Below are positions 1 to 10,309 of a stretch of 64,000 nucleotides of DNA, one piece after another (the stretch's first letter is position 1; each line of letters starts with the position of its first letter). Both the position numbers and the translations under genes were made by a program. The stretch covers positions 186,001 to 250,000 of the forward strand of contig SADC01000060.1 of assembly GCA_004194705.1 (NCBI GenBank). The letters run 5' to 3'. The stretch comes from Ditylenchus dipsaci. Its lineage: Eukaryota; Nematoda; Chromadorea; Rhabditida; Anguinidae. The notes under the pieces are model-generated. The model was not told where the DNA came from, did no database searches, and was given only the letters and a program-made list of their open reading frames with translations.

Positions 1-175
1 TCGCAATTTGATTTTGCCGTAATTTGAATTGTCGCAATTTGATTTTGCCGCAATTTCATTTTGCCGCAATTTGAATTGTCGCAATTTGAATTGTCGCAAT
101 CTGATTTGCCGCAATCTGATTTTGCCGCAATGTGATTTTGCCGCAATTTGATTTGTCGCAATGTGATTTGCCGCA
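1..175. repeat. Minisatellite of CAATTTGATTTTGCCG-type units
   Basis: About nine degenerate 17-20 bp units (TCGCAATTTGATTTTGCCG) run from the window edge to about 175. In this window such arrays form the ends of Mutator-like elements, so this is probably the right end of an element that begins outside the window. That is inference, because its partner is not visible. Confidence 0.75.
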
Positions 176-188
176 TCTTACTCCTGCC

Positions 189-608
189 CAGTCAAACCTG
201 GGTTATCCGACACCCCCAAAAGTTCGTTCCAGCCTTGGGTCTGACACTTTTTTTAACCCAATTTTCCAAATATTTGATCGATTCTGTTATGACAGTATGG
301 TCGGAAATATCGTCAGGATTCCGATTTTGCCGATCGTTTTTTGAAAATCCTGCAATTTCATCATTAAAAAAGCAAAACCTCGTTTATCCGACACCCTTTT
401 TCGAAAAAATCGGATAAACGAGGTTTTGCTTTTTTAATGATGAAATTGCAAAATTTTCAAAAACGATCGGCAAAATCGGAATCCTGACGATATTTACGAC
501 CAGACTGTAAAACAGAACTTTCAAAAATCTTAAAAATTGAGGTAAAAAAAGTGTCGGACCCAAGGCTGGAACGAATTTTTGGGGTGTCGGATAACGCAGG
601 TTTGACTG
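189..608. mobile_element. Palindromic pogo/Tigger-like MITE
   Basis: The sequence is a near-perfect inverted repeat centred near 400. It opens with CAGTCAAACCTGGGTTATCC and closes with the reverse complement ...CAGGTTTGACTG followed by TA. CAGT ends with A/T-rich 'TATCCGACACC' subtermini and a TA target are typical of pogo/Tigger non-autonomous elements. The left flank is not a clean TA. Relatives are at 14811-15235, 50418-50909 and 61833-61934. No coding capacity was seen; the short open frames are translations of the palindrome. Confidence 0.7.
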
Positions 609-610
609 TA

Positions 611-1555
611 TTCTTCATTAAAAGACCATGGTCGTTCATTTTTCAACCCTCAAAAATCTGAAAATTTGAGGTCAATCTCAAAATTTTTTTCGAACATGTT
701 TTTGTTGCATTTTCTGAGTCCCCGTGCGCTCTACCGATTCCACATTTTTTAATTTTGGTGGAGTACTAAAAAATCCAAAAATGACTCCAATTAACACCCC
801 CCTTCCTTCCCCCCTCCCTATATACATTGATGATGAAAAGTACTTACTCACCTGCCTCTATCGATGTAAAGTTCAAGGAATCAACGTTTTTTGGACAACT
901 GTGATATTCGCAACAATAATTTCTGTCTCTGAATATTTTTGGTTTTTAATCTTAAACTTTTAATTAATGTAGTTGCCAGTCAGTCAACTTTTGCTATTTC
1001 AAACTTTTAACCTGACGAATAGTGTTGAGGGTGACTACAGGTCTCTCCATATACTCACTGACCAGAAAATAAGACAACCAGAGGGCAGTACCAAACATAA
1101 TCCAATAATGCTCAACCAAAGAGCTTTGATGATTAGAGAACGTGACTAAAACTTGCTAACTGTGTGACTTTTACTTTTTTATATAAATTTTGTTAAAAAT
1201 TAGATAGAATGGAGGTCGCTGGTAGTGAATACCACCCCCCCCCCCCCCGCAGAATCCGACATTTTAAAAATTGCTGTAACTACCCTTTCAAACAACAAGT
1301 TTAGGATTAGCCCTTAGGCTTGGGGTAGGCCAGCAAACGGAAGTTGTGACTAATAACTGTGTTACGCACTTTTTTCTGGGTCTGGGACGAAAATTGGGTA
1401 CTTTTTACTTAAGTAAAAAGGTGACAATCGTTGGGTGGGTATTCGCTACTGGGGTCTTATGGAGCTACAAAAATGGCACTTTTTGACGATAAATGACCAA
1501 ACTTCATCTTATTTGGCGAATGTAATTTGTTTCAAATTTTGATTTAGGTACCCTA
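611..1555. other. Intergenic, no gene seen
   Basis: Mostly AT-rich unique sequence. It contains a 17-18 nt C homopolymer at about 1230-1247 and a stretch at 640-740 resembling the internal part of the ACCGTATTTTC elements (compare 60728-61001). No exon with convincing splice sites was found. Confidence 0.5.
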
Positions 1556-1800
1556 GTTTTAGGCAATATTAAACTAGAGTCTTGTTCGGAATTATGTCTA
1601 AGGTAAGTGAGTGCGCGGCGCGCATCTCTAACCAACCAAACCCCTGCGCCTCCTTCGGAGGAGCAGGGGCTTGGTGGCTTGGGGTTGAGATGCGCACACC
1701 CACATACCTTCGACACAAATCACTCGAAAGGGACTCTGGATGCATAAAAATGTATGCATACCAGAGTTTCTTTATGCGGTAGGCCCCAGTTAACAAACTA
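1556..1800. repeat. Palindromic core repeat, copy 1
   Basis: This copy contains GTGAGTGCGCGGCGCGCATC, a 'CCCTGCGCC..GGAGCAGGGG' stem, then GAGATGCGCACACCCACATA, ending in a TTTATGCGGTAGGCCCCAGT flank. The same order is found at about 9480-9690, 11110-11340, 17490-17700, 32150-32400, 33380-33620 and 54260-54500, each time within or beside a different foldback element. Confidence 0.75.
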
Positions 1801-1930
1801 TGTTCAAATTCCATCTTTTACGGCATCTGGGTACTTGTTAAGTAATTTAATTGTTTTCTTGGCAAAAAATCGATTTTCGGTTGTATTTGAACTTGAATTT
1901 ACAAATTACAAAAAATTAAAAAACGTGAAA

Positions 1931-1990
1931 TGGCGGCCAAATGAGTTGCGGCCAAACGAGTTGCGGCCAAATGAGTGTGTACGGTCCACA
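1931..1990. repeat. GGCCAAATGAGTTGC minisatellite, solo element end
   Basis: Three units of GCGGCCAAATGAGTT follow GAAATGGCGGCC. The same outer sequence in opposite orientation is at 63860-63970 near the right window edge, so both are ends of one transposon family. They need not be the same insertion. Confidence 0.6.
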
Positions 1991-2146
1991 GGGGTGTCGT
2001 TCATCGAGGGTTGACTGTAATCACTTTTCCAGTCGATATACAGCCAAAGTCATAGTCAAATTTCAAATTCCGTTCGAGACAACAAATATCTAAATATAGA
2101 GTTTTTGAAAATTTTGATGTTTTTTGTCTCGAACGGAATTAGAAAT

Positions 2147-4069
2147 GGGTGGTATTTAATTTGGCCATAAAATACTGAAAATCGGCCATAAAATATTAAT
2201 TTTGTCATAAACTCGACATGGCCATAAAATACTGAATTTTGGCCATAAATTTTGAATTTTGGCCATAAACTTTTGAATTTTGACTATAAACTCGAATATG
2301 CCATAAAATGCTTAATTTGGCCATAAATTATGGGTATTGGCCATAAACTCGGGTTGGCTCTAGGTCAATTGAATTCCGTCACCAGTTTTGCTGCGTTATA
2401 TAACTGTGTTACACTTTCATCCTTGCAAATTTGCATGTCTTCCGCATCAATATTAGAATTCTGTGTGTTTAGAATGATCAAGCTCAACGAATGACAAGGA
2501 AGTTCACCGTGATGTCGGCCCTCCTGATGCCTTTTCAGTGGTTGCTTGCGCTTTGGCACCTGGATTCGCTATTCTAGGTGAGTGTCTTTGATTGATTGGT
2601 GGTTCTGTTCTGACTAGGTCTATTTTGCAATTGGCAATCAACATGTGCTCTACGCTCCGATTGCATCAACTCCAGTGCTTTTCAAAGTAAGTTTATTCAA
2701 TTGCAGGCGATTGTTTAAACTATCTCAATGGCCGTGTTATGATCGTGCGTTCAGACTTGGCTTTCCGTTGATCAGTGAGTGCTTAAGTGACAAACTTGTT
2801 CTATTAACCCATTCTGTATTACAGTGTGCTCCTTCGAAAAAGTCTTCAGCCGAATCGACCTCCAGCAGAAGCAGCAGCAATGATAATGGAGTATTGTTCC
2901 CTATCACAAGTGTGTGATGTAATGATCTGAATAAAATTGTTTTTAGTACATCACATTAGTACATTGTTTTTAGTACATTAGTACATGGTTTTTTGAGCAT
3001 ACCGTGTTTGTTGTTTCTTTCCGTGGATAATGTTATAATTGTGCAAGGTCAACATGAGTGGCGAGCTCTCTATTGGCTTATTAGTAAACGATTGAAAAAA
3101 TTAGACGGTAACTATCTGCTATCCCTGCGCTTGTGGTCGGTCGTCTACCGTACCTTTCTTTGTTATAAATTATCGGCCGGCTGTCTTGGTCCTTTTCGCA
3201 CTGCACTAGCTGCATTCCAACCCTGGCTGAATGACGTGGTTAGTGTGTCTGCGGTAGTGAATTTATTAGAGTTTTTTTCCTGGAGCGGTGAAGAATAAGG
3301 TGAATTTCACAGAAGAGGGACCCAGATTGTGATTCGGAGAACTTCGATAAAAAATGCGTTTTAAAAAATGCTTAAGGAAAGTTTCTGGGTCTTTTTTCAA
3401 ATAAAAAATCTCTGAAAGGTTCCAGGGCCGAAAAACCAACCCACGATTGTTGGGCATCCTCCAAATGGCTCTTGAGATCTACTTACTAGAATTCGTGATA
3501 TTTACCTGAGAAACAAGAAAGCAGGTGCAAAGAAGGGTTTTGTAAAGAACAAAATCTGGATTCAACTTATCGACACCCGAGAAACTGAGGTACTCGACCA
3601 CCTCGGAGTGGATACCTACCAAGTACTAACTAGATATTGAGATTATGAATAATCAAAACAACAATTTGGTCATAACAAACCATTTCAGTACAAACTTTAA
3701 GTTTAATACTATAGTTTGTGCGACATTTGGAGGTGATAATACTTTGGTGAGCCGATTGACTTGTAGACCAATTGTACACCAATGACGTAGAGCCAACTTG
3801 AGTTCAATATTTTATGGCCAAAATCTGATAAAAAATTTCTAAAAAAAATAAAAATTTCTCTTGTATATCAAGTTGTGCCAATAATTTACGGCCAAAATTC
3901 GGTATATCAAGGCCAAATTTAAGTTTATGGCCAGAATTCAAAAGTTTATGGCCAAAATTCAATAATTTATGGCCAAAATCAGTATTTTATGGCCACGACG
4001 AGTTTATGGCAAAATTAAACATTTTATGGCCAATCTTCAGTATTTTATGGCCAGTTTTAAATATTATCC
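2147..4069. mobile_element. Mutator-like element, GGCCATAAAATACTG termini
   Basis: The ends are inverted minisatellites: about nine units at 2163-2345 and ten in opposite orientation at 3809-4060. The outer ends are GGGTGGTATTTAATTTGGCC (left) and, reverse-complemented, GGATAATATTTAAAACTGGCC-like (right). A 9-bp duplication ATTAGAAAT flanks the element at 2138-2146 and 4070-4078. The inner edges also match (GTTGGCTCTA). A 9-bp TSD is the Mutator hallmark. The interior carries spliced-looking coding DNA (see 2495-2917) but no recognisable transposase, so the element looks non-autonomous with captured sequence. Confidence 0.85.
2495..2917 (+). pseudogene. Multi-exon gene fragment inside the MULE
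   Basis: Product not recognised. Open segments are separated by canonical-looking introns. One exon ends at ...GGATTCGCTATTCTAG with donor GTGAGTG and acceptor TGACTAG at about 2617. A second (about 2618-2686, readable as VYFAIGNQHVLYAPIAST) ends at GTAAGT. A third covers about 2707-2775. A last exon (2825-2917) encodes a Ser-rich tail ending in FPITSV and a stop. AATAAA at 2930-2935 is a plausible polyadenylation signal. One apparent intron would be only 20 nt and frames do not join cleanly without single-base changes, so this is either a decayed capture or affected by assembly indels. The opposite strand is also open over 2365-2559 and cannot be excluded as the true coding strand. Confidence 0.35.
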
Positions 4070-4079
4070 ATTAGAAATT

Positions 4080-5110
4080 TGACAGTGATTTTTAAGGGTG
4101 ATAATTAATGCAAAAAGCAGTTTCTAAAGAAAATCGACCACGCTGAACACGAATAGTGTCAGAATTGCAAGTTTGCAAATATTTCTCATCAAAATGTATT
4201 TTTACTATTACTAGACAGTCTGTTTTTCACTAACAAGCCTTGGACACCGAATTCTTGTTTAGCGTGGTCGATTTGCTTACATGAATCCGGTGTCAGAATC
4301 CAAGGTTTGTTTAGTAAAAAACAAGTTTTTGCAAATCCTAGTTCCGACTTATACATTAATTCTGCGCATTTGTCACGATTTTATGATAAAGTGCTGCTTT
4401 AATTTATATGAAAATAACTGTCCGATTTTGCTATTAATTTTCGTTGTAAAAATTTAGCTAGATATTTTATGGATATGAAAAGTCAGAGTAGAACATTTGG
4501 AAAATCCCTACACTAGCAAAGAAGCAAGGATTTTATCTCGACTTTGTAAAAAAACAGGCTAAGTTTAGTATTTTCAGAAAGTATTCAACTCCTGGGATCA
4601 TTTTAGTATATATTGTGAGCCATGGTGTAGTGTGATGATCATTGCGCACCACTTGAAAATCTAAAAATGATTAGTTGAATTTAATATGACAATTTGTTAC
4701 CTTCTGAGCCCTTTTAGACCACATCATCACGGTGCGAGAAAAAACGATCGGCATAATCGTGTTCAGCATGAAATTTGAGTCATGAATCTCAATTACGCCG
4801 CTTGGGAGCCGGAGTGTTAACATCCTCACAAATTTCCTCCACAAATTTTTTACCAAAAAAACCTCGGAAAATACCTTCACAAATGGTTTGAACTATTTGA
4901 TCATTTTGACTGATTTGGAAAATTCAAATCAATGCCCCATTCCTTTTCTTATTCAATTTCTTTTACATATTACTTTACATATATACATTTTACATATTAC
5001 ATATTTTTAACCTCTCTTTTTATAAATTTTGAAATTCAGTTAATCAAAATTTTCTTAATTTTCGCTATTCTAATCAAAACATCACTGGGTACCGGCATAA
5101 TCGTTTAAAC
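4080..5110. other. Intergenic; remnant of a foldback arm
   Basis: At 4120-4270 there is an imperfect inverted pair (AAATCGACCACGCTGAACAC and GTTTAGCGTGGTCGATTTGC). It resembles the CGCTGAACACG arm of the large palindrome at 10310-11990. The rest is AT-rich with no convincing coding exon. Confidence 0.5.
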
Positions 5111-5114
5111 CGAC

Positions 5115-5745
5115 GGCTGAAAATAAAGGAACAAAACAGAGAAGATACCTAAGGCCAGAGCAAAGGAAGACAGCATCAACCAAGAAGAGAGCCAGAATTT
5201 TTAAAACCAAGCGCTGAAATAAAGGAACAAACAGAGAAGATCCCTAAGGCCAGAGCAAGGAAGACAGCATCAACCAAGAAGAGAGCCAGAATTTTTAAAC
5301 CAAGCGCTGAAAATAAAGGAACAAAACAGAGAAGATCCCTAAGGCCAGAGCAAAGGAAGACAGCATCAACAAGAAGAGATCCAGAATTTTTAACCAATTG
5401 CTGAAATAAAGGAACAAAACAGAGAAGATACCTAAGGCAGAGCAAAGGAAGACAGCATCAACCAAGAAGAGAGCCAGATTTTTAAACCAAGGGCTGGGTA
5501 GTTATAAGATAACAGGAAAGAACCCGTAAACAGAGAAGATCCTAAGGCCAGAGCAAAGGAAGACAGCATCAACCAAGAAGAGATCCAGATTTTTAAACCA
5601 AGTGCTGAAAATAAAGGAACAAAACAGAGAAGATACCTAAGGCAAGAGCAAAGGAAGACAGCATCAACCAAGAAGAGAGCCAGAATTTTTAAACCAAGGC
5701 TGGGTAGTTATAAGATAACAGGAAAGAACCCGTAAACAGAATCCT
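5115..5745. repeat. Tandem repeat, about 95-bp unit, six to seven copies
   Basis: Units read AAATAAAGGAACAAAACAGA, then GAAGATACCTAAGGCCAGAG, GCATCAACCAAGAAGAGAGC and CAGAATTTTTAAACCAAG. Two copies carry the variant GGGCTGGGTAGTTATAAGAT in place of the unit start. The long open frames on the opposite strand (5176-5671) are a by-product of the repeat: they shift frame between units and match no family. Single-base length differences between units are common. Confidence 0.9.
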
Positions 5746-5749
5746 CATT

Positions 5750-6740
5750 GTAAATGCGCCTTTAGAGGAACGGTATCACTTCGTGAAAATCAAGGCAGTA
5801 ATGGTTCTTTTAAAAGTAATGCTTCTTTCCATTATCGGTACCACCCTACTGAAACTTTTTTTTCACTCTTATTGCCGGTTTTTTTTAATGTTTGGTGTGG
5901 TGATTGAAATGGTTATGGTCAACATGATCACCTTAACTACCATCTTCTAATCACCTTTATAATAAAGTTCTCTGGATAACAGTGGAAAAATTGTTTTAGA
6001 AGGGTGGTCCCGATAATGGAAAGAACCTCAAGGCCACAGAGCTTCTCAAGGTTTGGTTGTTTCTCTCTATTTTTCTAGTTCGGGAATTCAGTGTGAGTCC
6101 GTGTTAACATCCGCTTACTGGCCTACTATGATCTTAAGGGATTTGTAATAGCCTTCTATCAGACAAAATGCGGTAATTGTAAAATTCTATGAATTTGTAG
6201 GTTTTCAGTTTAGTTGTGTTATACAAAAATAGAAAAAGTTAGATAAATTTATGGAATTTAATAAAACCCTTTACTTTTATTCGCTATAATTCGCTCGAGG
6301 GCTCATCGCCCACCCATTGTTCAAAAGGTGACATCTTTTAAGAGGATATTTCTTATTGTCCGCTCTTTTGCACTACCATCAATCAAAGCACATTAGAGAC
6401 ACATACACCAAGTGGTTATGGGAGGCTCGGGATTTCATTCAATTTTCCAATGGTCTTCAAATGGGCTGTTAAAAATTAGCATAAATTGAAAGAAGTGAAC
6501 AGCTGTTTAGTGCCGATTGCAACCAGATTTTCAATCAACCTGACTCTGCTGAAGTAGTCCAAACAAAGGGAAATTTAATTTTTATCTCTTTTTGTACTCG
6601 AATATCTGAATAGCCGAACATTGCCACAACGCAAACAATCAAACAAAATTTTTACCCTTTTCGCTTTAATAATGGGTTAAGTAGGTGTAAAAAAATCCAA
6701 CTAGATACCCACAGGTTTTCAATCGGCGCATCATTATTGG
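5750..6740. other. Intergenic, no gene seen
   Basis: A loose inverted pair (GGTTCTTTTAAAAGTAATGC... at about 5800-5850 and TCCCGATAATGGAAAGAACC at about 6008) suggests an old foldback. No coding exon, RNA gene or clear transposon termini were found elsewhere. Confidence 0.45.
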
Positions 6741-6758
6741 ACAAAACGGAAAAATTCC

Positions 6759-8063
6759 GGACAAAGCTTTTTTGGAGCAAAAGACTTTTTTTTGGGTCAA
6801 AAGACTTTTTTGGGTCAAAAAGACTTTTTTTGGGTCAAAAGTCTTTTTTTTGGGTCAAATTTTTTTTTTCAAAAAGACTTTTTTTTGGCTCAAAAGACTT
6901 TTTTTTGGGTCAAAAGACTTTTTTTTTGGGGCAAAAAGACTTTTTTGGAGCAAATTGGCTTTTTCTTGGTGCAAATTTTTTTAGATGTAGTTCTGCATTT
7001 TGTTTTTATTTTCTCGATATAATTTTTATTGTTTTGCTTGAATAGAGAAAAACTTCTAAAAAACTGATGTATAAAAGTATGAATGAAAAAATCTATTGCT
7101 GCAAAGCAGAACTCATTTTGCGTGGCCGGCCAGTCTTCTGTTTGTGGTGCAAAGGGATTTGTTGTGCTGAAAGAGGGTAAGCGGCAAGTCCATTTCACAT
7201 AGCAACATCACAGAGTGCTTGCAGTGCTGCTTTTTTGCTCCCACAACACACGAGCATTGATATTCTCCATTCCAGAAAAGATAGGGAGAGACTGTGCAGA
7301 ATGAAAAACGAAGAGTCTTGTAGCGTCCCCAGTTAGTGTAGCTTTGGTTTCGGAGCTGCAAATCCAGCGCTTGCAATAATACAGGAGTAGCATCTTGGTG
7401 CAGCCCAACAGAGTAACATTTTGCAGTGTTGGATGGGCTGTCAAGGGTGGCTTGTTCTTGTTTGCCATCACAAAAGCCTCACGATAAGGCTGGGTGATAT
7501 TTGAGGAACAGCTGTAGGATTCTATAGACAACTTGTTTATATAAACACAAATAAACACACCAGCTAAAAATTGTCATTCTTTCCTTTCTTTCAGACTTTT
7601 CCATTTAATTTCTGAATCATCACTTCGATGGCGGAACCAATTTCATTAACAAAGGATTAGTTTTTCTTAACAAAAGGCGAAAATTTTTATATTCATACAT
7701 ATTCATACTTTTTATACATCAGTTTTTAGAAGTTTTTCTCTATTCAAGCAAAACAATAAAAATTATATCGAGAAAATAAAACAAAATGCAGAACTACATC
7801 TAAAAAATTTGCACCAAGAAAAAGCCAATTTGCTCCAAAAAAGTCTTTTTGCCCAAAAAAAAAGTCTTTTTGACCCAAAAAAAGTCTTTTTGAAAAAAAA
7901 TTTGACCCAAAAAAAGACTTTTTGACCAAAAAAAAGTCTTTTTGACCCAAAAAAAGTCTTTTTGACCCAAAAAAAAGTCTTTTTGACCCAGCTAAAATTT
8001 GACCCAAAAAAAGTCTTTTTGACCCAAAAAAAAGTCTTTTTGCTCCAAAAAAAAGCTTTGTCC
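6759..8063. mobile_element. Mutator-like element, GACTTTTTTTGGGTCAAAA termini
   Basis: The ends begin GGACAAAGCTTTTTTGGAGC and close with its reverse complement at 8063. Each arm of about 310-370 bp is built from tandem GACTTTTTTTTGGGTCAAAA units followed by unique sequence (AATAGAGAAAAACTTCTAAA) that is also inverted. The 9-bp duplication AAAAATTCC lies directly outside at 6750-6758 and 8064-8072. Long inverted termini plus a 9-bp TSD indicate a Mutator-like element. The 600-bp interior encodes a SWIM zinc finger on the - strand. Confidence 0.9.
7093..7560 (-). pseudogene. SWIM zinc-finger remnant of a MULE transposase
   Basis: On the - strand an open segment contains YQCSCVVGAKKQHCKH, which matches the SWIM pattern CxCx(n)CxH (C, C, C and H all present) and is preceded by an aromatic-rich stretch (FCTVSPYLFWNGE). 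A second frame downstream gives KQKTGRPRKMSSALQQ and stop at 7093-7095. The GRPRK motif is AT-hook-like and common after SWIM domains in MULE proteins. The two parts are in different frames, joined either by a missed intron or an indel. No catalytic DDE region is visible, so this is the C-terminal end of a transposase-like protein in a deleted element. Family assignment follows from the SWIM motif and the host element's 9-bp TSD. Confidence 0.7.
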
Positions 8064-8099
8064 AAAAATTCCCCCTTTTGGCGAAAAAGTGCCCCCTTT

Positions 8100-8930
8100 T
8101 TTCGTTTCAATAAGAAAGTCATGAATTTCCTTTTTTTCAATTTTCACCCTTTTAGGTAGCCTTGCGCTTCTTGTTTTTAACGAGATATCAGTTGCTGCTT
8201 ATCTTTGCAAAATGTAGCACAAAAAAGGAAAAGTATGAACCAAATTATTTTTCTGACTCGCTTCATAATTTTACCTTTTCGTGCTACATTTTGCAAAGTT
8301 GATGCGATAAGTGACACATTTTCACGAAAAGGGAACATTTTTCCGTATCGTTCATCATTATTGTCATGCTACATCTACGATCATAATATACCAATATAAC
8401 CGCTAGAAGCTCTGCTTTTTTAAAGAATACTAGTATTGCTTGTTTTCATTAAAGGACATGAAACTTGATAAGCACAGCAATTTGCGGAATTCGAATTTGA
8501 GCGGGACACCCTGATTTTGTCCATAATGTTTTTAAATAAATTTTTTTCTGCGCATTGAAAATTAGAATTTTATTTATCATTAAATTTTAACACGGACCTT
8601 AACACAATGGGGTAGGGATTTTGAAGTGTCCCATTCCAACTTTACGGGACTCATTTGAGCGAAACTCATTTTGGCACCATTATTTCATAGTGATTTTTTA
8701 ATTTCTCAAATAATTCGAAAATTATATGTTAACCTCAAGCTATTAGGCAAACCTTCAGGTCCACCTTAAAAGAGTATCCAGCTCCACAATCCAAAAATTT
8801 GGATTTAGCAAAATTAATTTTAACCTAAATATTTCTTACCTAAAATAAGAACTTAACATTGTTGATAGTACTGAAACATTTCTACCTGGTATTGCCACCT
8901 TTACCTGGGTACCAATACCGTTTCAGCCCA
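8100..8930. other. Non-coding; short inverted repeat
   Basis: There is a small foldback at about 8195-8300 (TTTGCAAAATGTAGCACAAA and GTGCTACATTTTGCAAAG). The rest is AT-rich with no supported gene. Confidence 0.45.
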
Positions 8931-8951
8931 CTCATCTCATCACAACTTATA

Positions 8952-10259
8952 GGGTGTACCGAAGAATTAAAAGAAATATTGGCACTATTCCATTGTACCC
9001 CCCCCAAAAAGCTATTCCAGTGTACCCCCCCCCCCAAAATAATGACCTATTCCATTGTACCCCCCCCCCCAAAAACGACTTTTTATATGCACTCAAAAAC
9101 CATTTTTATGTAATAATTTTGCCATAAAAAGGCCAGAACAGCCATTTAAATAGGGTTCAAGGGCTGTATTGGGAGGGGAAGGGACAAAACAGGGGCACTA
9201 ATAAATAAGGATTTAAGGCACCCTCAAACCAGCAACTTGGGGTCCACACTTAATATATACGTTTGAAGGCACGTCAACCAGCAACTTGTGGAGGACCCAA
9301 ATACATAAGTACTATTAAAGGCTCTGAAGGGCCAGCCGGGTGGGTCCCGAGGTGGTTATGCCTCAGCCAGGACCCTGTGGAGGTGAGGCAGAAATTTTGG
9401 ATGGCTGAGCCTCTGGCTCGAAGCCAAAGAAGGGGGGAGACCCTTTTCGGCTGAAAAATTGAAGATGTTGAACATAGTTTGAATACTGGGGCCTACCGCA
9501 TAAATAACTCTGGTATGCATGCTTTTCATGCATCAGAGTCACTTTCGAGTGATTTGTGTCTAAGGTATGTGAGTGTGCGCATCTCACCCCCAAGCCCCCT
9601 GCGCCCCGAAGGGGCGCAGGGGCTTGAGAGTTAGAGATGCGCGCACGCACTTACCTTAGACATGATTCCGAGAGTACACTTGATCATAAAATGCATATAG
9701 AGTCTATTTTTGCCACGGCCGAGTTGAAAAAACATGGTAAAGCAGCCAAAAAAAGTGGCCCCTGTGTTATTCTTCCCTCCAATACAGCCCTTGAACCCTA
9801 TTTAATGGCTGTTCTGGCCTTTTTATGGCAAAATTATTACATAAAAATGGTTTTTGAGTGCATATAAAAAAGTCGGTTTTGGGGGGGGGGTACAATGGAA
9901 TAGGTCATTATTTTGGGGGGGGGTACACTGGAATAGCTTTTTTGGGGGGGTACAATGAATAGCGGCAAATATTTGCTAAAAGGCACATTGCTAAAAAAGA
10001 CTTTTGCTAAAAAAATATTGCTAAAGACATATTTGCTAGGCACATTTGCTAAAAAAAATTGCTAAAGGCAATTTTGCTAAAAAAATTGTTAAGGCCTTTT
10101 CTGGTTCCTTTTGTGTCACAGAGCCTAAGAATTTTACCAAATATGTCTTTAACAAATAATTTTAGCAATGTGCCTTTAGCAAAAAAAATTTTTAGCAAAA
10201 AGTTTTTTTTCAGCAAATGTGCTTTTAGCAAATATTTCTTTAAATTCTTCGGTGCAGCC
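8952..10259. mobile_element. TTGCTAAA-repeat inverted element, split by a second insertion
   Basis: The left end GGTGTACCGAAGAATTAAAA and the right end ...TTCTTCGGTGCAGCC are inverted copies. Between them are inverted arrays of TTGCTAAAAGGCAC units (9967-10250). The left arm is interrupted after GAAATATT at 8980 by the poly-C foldback 8981-9966 and resumes with AAATATTTGCTAAAAGG at 9967. The 7-bp AAATATT repeat on both sides is the TSD of the nested element. The outer TSD is not clear (TTATA on both sides). Confidence 0.65.
8981..9966. mobile_element. Poly-C foldback element, copy D1
   Basis: A long inverted repeat with ends GGCACTATTCCATTGTACCC and ...GTACAATGAATAGCGGC. Blocks of 7-10 C sit between 'CCATTGTA', 'CTATTCCAGTGTA' and 'AATGACCTATTCCA' motifs, followed by GCCATAAAAAGGCCAGAACA arms. 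The loop holds the palindromic core repeat (about 9480-9690). AAATATT is duplicated outside. A second copy is at 16981-17973, about 90 percent alike by eye and differing mainly in homopolymer lengths. Confidence 0.8.
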
Positions 10260-10309
10260 TTATATCTTCTCAACTTTTTAAGAGCGGGTTTTTGTAGAAG
10301 TGAACCTAA

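Noticed and set aside
3484..3640. Open stretch LTRIRDIYLRNKKAGAKKGF followed by VKNKIWIQLIDTRETE
   Set aside because: Its 3' half (GACCACCTCGGAGTGG...) belongs to a dispersed non-coding repeat also seen at 30020 and 27730. No start or splice sites support a gene.
5176..5671. Two long - strand open frames with repeated LLCFVPLFSALGLK peptides
   Set aside because: They are translations of the 95-bp tandem repeat, change frame between units, and have no start, splice or family support.
6737..8140. Phe/Leu/Lys-rich open frames (FFGSKDFFGSK...) on both strands
   Set aside because: They are produced by the GACTTTTTTTTGGGTCAAAA minisatellite arms; equivalent frames exist on both arms in opposite orientation.
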